From positions 62,001 through 126,000 of the forward strand of contig NZ_MLYO01000048.1 in assembly GCF_001866665.1 (NCBI RefSeq): a stretch of 64,000 nucleotides of DNA. The letters run 5' to 3'. The DNA is from Streptomyces monashensis (GTDB taxonomy: Bacteria > Actinomycetota > Actinomycetes > Streptomycetales > Streptomycetaceae). The notes under the pieces are model-generated. The model was not told the DNA's origin, did not search any database, and saw only the letters and a list, made by a program, of their open reading frames with translations. A program made the translations under genes and the position numbers. The stretch's first letter is position 1, and each line of letters starts with the position of its first letter. This document shows positions 59,721 to 64,000 of the stretch, piece after piece.

Positions 59721-59764
59721 CAACCGTAGGTTGCCTCCCTGGTGATGTCAACCGATGGTTGACA
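59721..59764 (-). promoter_or_regulatory. Leaderless promoter with double operator
   Basis: On the minus strand TTGACA (59746-59751) and TACGGT (59723-59728) are 17 bases apart, with the ATG 6 bases past -10, so the transcript should start at the ATG. Palindrome TGTCAACC-GAT-GGTTGACA (59746-59764) overlaps -35, and CAACC-GTA-GGTTG (59721-59733) overlaps -10; their centres are 28 bases apart. Confidence 0.75.
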
Positions 59765-59941
59765 GTCCAATCTTCCAACGGATGGACGGGAGCGCCCTCC
59801 CGGCACCGGCATCCCTGGGCCATTACCGTGGTCGCGCCCCGCGCCCCGGCTTCCGGCCGCCGGGACATCCCCCCGGTATTTATCCACAGGCTGTGGACGA
59901 CGCCCGGTCCGCTGTCGGTGGGGCATGGCACGATCGAAGGC

Positions 59942-61051
59942 GTGACCAGCACTGCCACCACCGTCGAGCGGGCCTTTCGGGCCGCGCTGTACGACGACAC
60001 CGACACCGGGCTCGACACGGGCGCCTCCCTGCTCGCCGCCGACTCCTCCGCCGATGCCGAACTCGCGCGGCGCGGCGAGGAGTTCGTCGCGACGGCCTGG
60101 CAGCGTGGCTGGCAGCCCGCCGATGTCGTACGGCTGGTGCGGCGCGAGCTGGCGGAGGCGCACGTGAGCCTGGCGGCCGCGCTGATCCGGGTGCAGGCCG
60201 GCCGGGACCGCGCGCGCGGGCGCCGGTGGAACGCCCAGCTGGCCGAGCTGCCCGAGGCGCCCGCGCGCGACGCCGACCGCTTCTCGCGGGCCACGACCGC
60301 GCTGGAGCTGTACCGCCTGCTGCTGCGGCTGCCCGCCCTGGAGCCGCTGCAGGACGAGCCCCGCCGCGCGGCCGGTCCGCAGGCCTCCCGCATGCTCGCC
60401 CGGATCCGCGCGCTGCTCGCCAAGGCCGAGGCGACCGGGTATCCGGAGGAGGCGGAGGCGCTGAGCGCCAAGGCGCAGGAGCTGATGGCCCGGCACAGTG
60501 TCGACGAGGCGCTGCTCGCCGCCGAGGCGCCCGCGCCGGACGCGCCCGGGGCCTGCCGGATCGGGGTCGAGCCGCCGTACGAACAGGCCAAGGCGGTGCT
60601 GCTGGACGCGGTGGCGGGCGCGAACCACTGCCGCGCGGTGTGGAACGAACCGCTGGGCTTCTCCACGGTCGTCGGCTTCGAGGCGGACCTGGAGACGGTC
60701 GAGCTGCTCTACACCTCGCTGCTGGTGCAGGCCACGCACGCGATGGCCGGGGCGGAGGCCGCGCAGCGGGCGGGCGGGCGCAAGCGGACCAAGACCTTCC
60801 GGCAGTCGTTCCTCGCCGCCTACGCCCACCGCGTGGGTGACCGGCTCGCGGCCGTCGCCGAGAGCCAGGTCAGCCAGGATCTGCTGCCGGTCCTGGCCAC
60901 CCGGGAGATAGCCGTCATGGACCGGATGGAGCGGATGTTCCCGCAGACCACCACGGCCCGGCTGCGCGGGGTGAGCGACGCGGCCGGATGGACGGAGGGC
61001 GCGCGGGCGGCCGACCGGGCGCAGGTCCGCTCCCGCCCCCGCCTCGAATGA
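59942..61051 (+). CDS. DUF2786 protein
   Basis: A 369-residue protein. The DUF2786 segment MLARIRALLAKAEATGYPEEAEALSAKAQELMARHSVDEALL is clear (residues about 150-192). The flanking regions are helical, with Arg-rich parts, and no catalytic residues are evident. Function is unknown; phage and plasmid relatives exist, but this copy sits in a conserved chromosomal region. GTG 59942 has GAAGG upstream. It is divergent from the HTH/Clp-N gene, 225 bases apart, the region holding its operator. Confidence 0.85.
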   Translation: MTSTATTVERAFRAALYDDTDTGLDTGASLLAADSSADAELARRGEEFVATAWQRGWQPADVVRLVRRELAEAHVSLAAALIRVQAGRDRARGRRWNAQLAELPEAPARDADRFSRATTALELYRLLLRLPALEPLQDEPRRAAGPQASRMLARIRALLAKAEATGYPEEAEALSAKAQELMARHSVDEALLAAEAPAPDAPGACRIGVEPPYEQAKAVLLDAVAGANHCRAVWNEPLGFSTVVGFEADLETVELLYTSLLVQATHAMAGAEAAQRAGGRKRTKTFRQSFLAAYAHRVGDRLAAVAESQVSQDLLPVLATREIAVMDRMERMFPQTTTARLRGVSDAAGWTEGARAADRAQVRSRPRLE

Positions 61052-61195
61052 ACCTGGGCGGATGAACCTGGGCGGATGAGTCCGGGCGGGCGCGCCTGGC
61101 GGGTGCGTCCGAGCGGATGGCCCGAGCGGATGCGCCTCCCGACGGTTCCGCGGGCCGCGTCGGTTCCGCGGGACGCCTCAGTCGCCTCAGTCGTG

Positions 61196-61717
61196 TCAGT
61201 CGCCGACCTGCTGGAAGGCGCTCACCGAGGCGTTCGGGGCGCCGCCCTGCTCGGCGACGGGGCCGTACGACCAGGGGAAGCTGCGGGAGGCGCTGGTGCC
61301 GGGCAGGGTGATCTGCACGGTCTTCGCGTCCAGGCCGGTCTTGGCGCCCGCCTTGCCGCGCACGTAGGTGATGGTGAAGGTCGCCGAGTCGCCCTTGTTG
61401 AGCTTCAGCTTCTGGGCCTTGGCGCCCTTGAGCACGGGCACCTTGGCCTGGGCACCGCCGGCGCCGAGCACGGCACCGGCGAAGTCATCCAGGGTGCAGG
61501 GGGCGCTCTGGTTGGTGAGGCTGACGGGGATCTCGCCCGTGTCACCGACGCCCGGGGCCACGCTCGCCGACCCGATCTGCACGGAGACCTTGCCGATCTC
61601 GCAGGCCGAGCTGTTCTTGCCGCTGGTGCCGCTGCTCTTGCTGCTGCTGCCGCCGTTGCAGGCGGTCAGCAGCAGGGCGGCGGCGAGGGCGGTGACGGTG
61701 AGCGGAATGGCGCGCAT
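61196..61717 (-). CDS. DUF4232 lipoprotein
   Basis: A 173-residue secreted lipoprotein: signal peptide with lipobox LLTAC, a Ser/Gly linker, and a beta-rich DUF4232-like domain with two cysteines (SACEIG and SAPCTLDD) that could pair. C-terminal YGPVAEQGG fits the family. Function unknown; such proteins are abundant on Streptomyces envelopes. The second lipoprotein gene lies about 100 bases upstream on the same strand. Confidence 0.85.
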   Translation of the reverse strand: MRAIPLTVTALAAALLLTACNGGSSSKSSGTSGKNSSACEIGKVSVQIGSASVAPGVGDTGEIPVSLTNQSAPCTLDDFAGAVLGAGGAQAKVPVLKGAKAQKLKLNKGDSATFTITYVRGKAGAKTGLDAKTVQITLPGTSASRSFPWSYGPVAEQGGAPNASVSAFQQVGD

Positions 61718-61815
61718 GAGCAGGTCCCATCGAGGTCGTGACGGTGCCCCTGCATCATGGCGCCTGCGGCCCGGCCGTGTTCGCCCACCCCTCCGGAATC
61801 ACCACTTCAGGTGGG

Positions 61816-62355
61816 TCACTTCTTCGGGTGAGCCGTCGGCACGGTCGGCAGACTGCCGCCCTCCGCCTTGCTGTACGTCTCCTGGCCCGCCTTGCCCGAC
61901 CACGTCACCTTCAGGGACTTGGAGTCGACCGAGTCGACCATGCCGGTGCCCCGGTCGTCGCTGCCGCCGGGGCAGGTCAGATGGATCATCTGCATCCCCG
62001 ACTGCTCGCCCGCGGTGCCCTGGCACCACGCCTTCTGGCCGGTCACGAAGAGTCCGGCCTTCTTCCCGCTGATCACCAGCGCCACGATCTTGCCGCCGTT
62101 CGTGGTGACCCAGCTGCCCTGGAGCTTGCCGGACGCGCCGGTCACGGCTGCGGAGCCCGAGGGCGACGAGGAGGGCGTCGCGGTGGAGCTCGGCGTGGTC
62201 TTGGCGGTGCTCTTGTCGCTGCCGCCCCCGCTGCACGCGGTCAGCGCGGCGAGCGCGCCCACCAGCCCCGCGGCCACGACGGCGGTCCGCACCCTTGCGG
62301 GCGCAACCCTCGCAACCTTCGCGGTCCGTGCAGCCCTTGCAGTCGCAGAAGTCAC
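61816..62355 (-). CDS. Secreted lipoprotein of unknown function
   Basis: A 179-residue lipoprotein: a basic, Ala-rich N terminus, hydrophobic stretch and lipobox ALTAC, then a Ser/Thr/Pro linker and a domain with CQGTAGEQSGMQMIHLTCPGG (two cysteines likely paired). The GTG at 62355 gives the whole signal peptide, although its ribosome site is weak; a later start is possible. No known family was recognised. It is followed by the DUF4232 lipoprotein and may form a small envelope operon with it. Confidence 0.72.
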   Translation of the reverse strand: MTSATARAARTAKVARVAPARVRTAVVAAGLVGALAALTACSGGGSDKSTAKTTPSSTATPSSSPSGSAAVTGASGKLQGSWVTTNGGKIVALVISGKKAGLFVTGQKAWCQGTAGEQSGMQMIHLTCPGGSDDRGTGMVDSVDSKSLKVTWSGKAGQETYSKAEGGSLPTVPTAHPKK

Positions 62356-62423
62356 CGGAAAAGCTCCCAAGCTGTAGCGGCCGGCCGCCCTCGGCCGGGC
62401 GGCCCGCAGCAAGCTACCAGCCC

Positions 62424-62729
62424 TTACCAGGAGGACTTCCGGACCCCGGGCAGGAATCCGTTGTGAGCCTGCTCGCGCAGACTCACCCGGGACAGGCCGA
62501 AGGCGCGCAGGTAGCCGCGCGGACGGCCGTCCACCTGGTCGCGATTGCGCACGCGCGTGGCGCTCGCGTCCCGCGGCTGCCGGCGCAACTCGCGCTGCGC
62601 GGCGAGTCGCTCGGCGTCCGAGGACGACGGCCGCCGGACGACCTCCTTCAGCTCGGCGCGCCGGGCGGCGTACCGGGCCACGATCTCCTTGCGGCGCTCG
62701 TTCTTCGCGATCTTGCTCTTCTTCGCCAT
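62424..62729 (-). CDS. rpsN: Ribosomal protein S14, zinc-independent paralogue
   Basis: A 101-residue S14 with RNRDQVDGRPRGYLRAFGLSR and the C-terminal GFLPGVRKSSW, but no CxxC zinc ribbon. Zinc-free S14 can replace the zinc-binding form when zinc is scarce. Its ATG shares one base with the stop of rpmB upstream (TGATG). The pair is divergent from rpmG-rpmE around a Zur box, the arrangement known in S. coelicolor (SCO3429-SCO3430, from memory). Confidence 0.95.
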   Translation of the reverse strand: MAKKSKIAKNERRKEIVARYAARRAELKEVVRRPSSSDAERLAAQRELRRQPRDASATRVRNRDQVDGRPRGYLRAFGLSRVSLREQAHNGFLPGVRKSSW

Positions 62730-62965
62730 CAGATCCGCACCCCCCGGGCGCGGATCCGGGCCACGGCCGCCTCGACACCGATCGCGTCGACGGTCTTCAC
62801 GGCCCGCGCGCTCAGTCGCAGCCGGACGTAGCGCCCTTCACCGGGAAGCCAGTAGCGCTTGCTCTGGATGTTGGGGTCGAAGCGGCGGGAGGTGCGCCGG
62901 TGGGAGTGGGAAACGCGGTTGCCGAAGCCCGGCCGGGCTCCGGTGAGCATGCAGTGCGCGGACAT
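62729..62965 (-). CDS. rpmB: Ribosomal protein L28, zinc-independent paralogue
   Basis: A 78-residue L28: MSAHCMLTGARPGFGN at the N terminus, HSHRRTSRRFDPNIQ, and a C-terminal helix, without the paired CxxC of zinc-binding L28. It likely replaces the zinc-binding form under zinc limitation. ATG 62965 fits homologues better than a start 24 bases upstream. It heads the two-gene operon with rpsN, expressed from the promoter at the Zur box. Confidence 0.95.
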   Translation of the reverse strand: MSAHCMLTGARPGFGNRVSHSHRRTSRRFDPNIQSKRYWLPGEGRYVRLRLSARAVKTVDAIGVEAAVARIRARGVRI

Positions 62966-62998
62966 GGTGACGCAGCTCTCCTCAGGCATAGTTCGTAA

Positions 62999-63013
62999 TG
63001 GATTTCATTTTCA
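62999..63013. promoter_or_regulatory. Zur box between divergent zinc-free ribosomal genes
   Basis: On the minus strand TGAAAATGAAATCCA matches the Streptomyces Zur consensus TGAAAATGATTTTCA at 12 of 15 positions. It lies between rpmB (62965) and rpmG (63027) and would repress both when zinc is plentiful. Confidence 0.75.
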
Positions 63014-63026
63014 GTAAGATAGCAGC

Positions 63027-63191
63027 ATGGCACGCAACGAACTCCGCCCGGTCATCAAGCTCCGGTCCACCGCCGGGACCGGCTTCACCTACGTCACCCG
63101 CAAGAACCGCCGTAACGACCCGGACCGTATGACGCTGCGCAAGTACGACCCGGTCGCCGGCCGGCACGTCGACTTCCGAGAGGAGCGCTGA
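63027..63191 (+). CDS. rpmG: Ribosomal protein L33, zinc-independent paralogue
   Basis: A 54-residue L33: MARNELRPVIKLRSTAGTG, TYVTRKNRRNDPDRM, and LRKYDPVAGRHVDFREER. The CxxC pairs of zinc-binding L33 are missing. It sits 9 bases before rpmE and shares the Zur-controlled promoter. It is short but strongly supported by the sequence and neighbours. Confidence 0.94.
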   Translation: MARNELRPVIKLRSTAGTGFTYVTRKNRRNDPDRMTLRKYDPVAGRHVDFREER

Positions 63192-63200
63192 GCCGCCGCC

Positions 63201-63464
63201 ATGCGCAAGGGAATCCACCCGGACTACGGGCCCGTCGTGTTCCGTGACCGTGCCGCCGGCCACGCCTTCCTCACCCGCTCGACGCTCGTGAGCAGGGTGA
63301 GCGGGAAGACGATCGAGTGGACGGACGGTCGCACCTACCCGGTGGTCGACGTCGAGATCTCGAACGTCAGCCACCCCTTCTACACCGGTACCGCGCGCGT
63401 GCTGGACACCGCCGGGCGCGTGGAGCGCTTCGAGCGCCGGTACGGGAAGCGGGGCGGCGCGTGA
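63201..63464 (+). CDS. rpmE: Ribosomal protein L31 type B, zinc-independent
   Basis: An 87-residue type B L31: MRKGIHPDYGPVVFRD at the start, then VEISNVSHPFYTGTARVLDTAGRVERFERRYG. The CxxC of type A L31 is absent. It is coupled to the CobW-like gene by GTGA. The set rpmG-rpmE-cobW under Zur is a zinc-starvation module. Confidence 0.95.
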   Translation: MRKGIHPDYGPVVFRDRAAGHAFLTRSTLVSRVSGKTIEWTDGRTYPVVDVEISNVSHPFYTGTARVLDTAGRVERFERRYGKRGGA

Positions 63465-64000
63465 GCCTGGCGGTGGCCGTCGTCGGCGGGCTGCACGCCG
63501 ACGCGCGCAGGGCCGCCGTCGACCGGCTGCTGGCCGACGTGCCCGGCAGTGTCGTACTCCACCACGACCTGGCGACGGCCGCCGCCGGTACGGTCGTTCG
63601 CACGGTCCGCGACCGCGGCGGGGTCCTGTCCTCGGGCGGGACGCCGCTGGTCAACGACTGCGCGTGCTGTGCGCTGCGCGAGGATCTGGTGCCCGAGCTA
63701 CGGCGGCTCGCCGCCGACGGCGCGACCCGGCTCGCCGTCGTCGAGCTGTGGGACTCGGTCGAGCCCAGGGCGATGGCCGAGGTGATCGCGTCGGGCGGGC
63801 TGACCGTCACGTCCGTGATCACCGCCGTCGACCCGGCGCTGGTCCTGCCGTACCTCGGCAACGGCGACGACCTCGCCGAGGCGGGCCTCGCCGCGGCCGC
63901 CACCGACCAGCGCACGATCGCCGACACCTTCGCCCGTCAGCTGGAGTACGCCCCCGTCCTGGCCGTCGCCGACTCCCCGGAGGCCGACGACGAGGACCGC
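63461..64000 (+). CDS. CobW/COG0523-like protein lacking a P-loop (partial)
   Basis: The window ends inside this gene; 180 residues are visible. CobW-type metallochaperones normally begin with a GxxGxGKT P-loop. Here the N terminus is LAVAVVGGLHADARRAAVDRLL with no such motif, but the family's metal-binding DCACCALREDL is present (near 66-76). It may be a non-GTPase or metal-binding derivative, as I recall for its S. coelicolor counterpart SCO3426. The GTG at 63461 overlaps the rpmE stop. Its place in a Zur operon supports a role in zinc delivery or storage. Confidence 0.8.
   Translation, partial: MSLAVAVVGGLHADARRAAVDRLLADVPGSVVLHHDLATAAAGTVVRTVRDRGGVLSSGGTPLVNDCACCALREDLVPELRRLAADGATRLAVVELWDSVEPRAMAEVIASGGLTVTSVITAVDPALVLPYLGNGDDLAEAGLAAAATDQRTIADTFARQLEYAPVLAVADSPEADDEDR

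Overview
This is chromosomal DNA of a Streptomyces species: very high GC, GTG and TTG starts, ATGA/GTGA-coupled operons, and developmental genes typical of the genus (wblA, bldG, crp, a SARP regulator). From memory, most of the window matches the S. coelicolor region around SCO3540-SCO3585, and the right end matches SCO3426-SCO3434. The left and central gene order also resembles Mycobacterium tuberculosis from about Rv3649 to Rv3683, so much of it is an old actinobacterial block. No database search was run; family names come from motifs and recalled homologues.

Layout. 0.2-2.8 kb: tRNA-Pro, a Pr6Pr-like membrane protein, a metallophosphoesterase and a GatB/YqeY protein. 3-12 kb: a class A penicillin-binding protein whose C-terminal tail is frameshifted, wblA, two ArsA-like ATPases, then a coupled series (DUF4177, RidA-like, Nudix, metallo-beta-lactamase fold) and a nucleotidyltransferase. 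12-21.6 kb: crp with a Crp box upstream, nth, a second Nudix gene, a MarP-like protease, an epoxide hydrolase-like enzyme with a small holin-like protein, nhaA and acsA. 21.7-22.9 kb: a broken gene that looks like a collapsed SulP transporter/carbonic anhydrase fusion. 23.1-28 kb: a polysaccharide-deacetylase-like lipoprotein, a CooC-like ATPase, a degenerate Fic-like protein with a palindrome over its start codon, a HAD phosphatase, a 6C small RNA and a phased cluster of DnaA-box-like sites.

28.2-33.5 kb: a Tad/Flp pilus operon (ssd, tadA, tadB, tadC, Flp-like pilin, tadE-like, tadG-like), tail-overlapped by an MrfA-type helicase. 36-40.5 kb: bldG with its partner anti-sigma factor, the proton-pumping pyrophosphatase hppA, and a lipoprotein. 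40.5-53.3 kb: a methyltransferase, topA, a membrane-fused thymidylate kinase with a long coiled coil, holB, a secreted S33 peptidase, tRNA-Thr and a family 2 glycosyltransferase. 53.8-62.4 kb: a large SARP/NB-ARC/TPR regulator, a compact family A DNA polymerase, a small HTH plus Clp-N protein with an apparent leaderless promoter and double operator, a DUF2786 protein and two lipoproteins. 62.4-64 kb: divergent zinc-independent ribosomal protein genes (rpsN, rpmB / rpmG, rpmE) around a Zur box, with a CobW-like gene running off the end.

Functionally, the window combines cell-wall and stress genes (PBP, MarP-like protease, WblA, Crp), development (BldG system, Ssd/Tad), DNA housekeeping (Nth, TopA, HolB, Tmk, family A polymerase, helicase) and zinc-starvation ribosome remodelling. 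The signals most worth following are the leaderless Clp-N promoter/operator, the SulP-carbonic anhydrase relic, the start-codon palindrome, the helically phased DnaA-box triplet, the membrane-fused Tmk, and the CobW-like protein without a P-loop.
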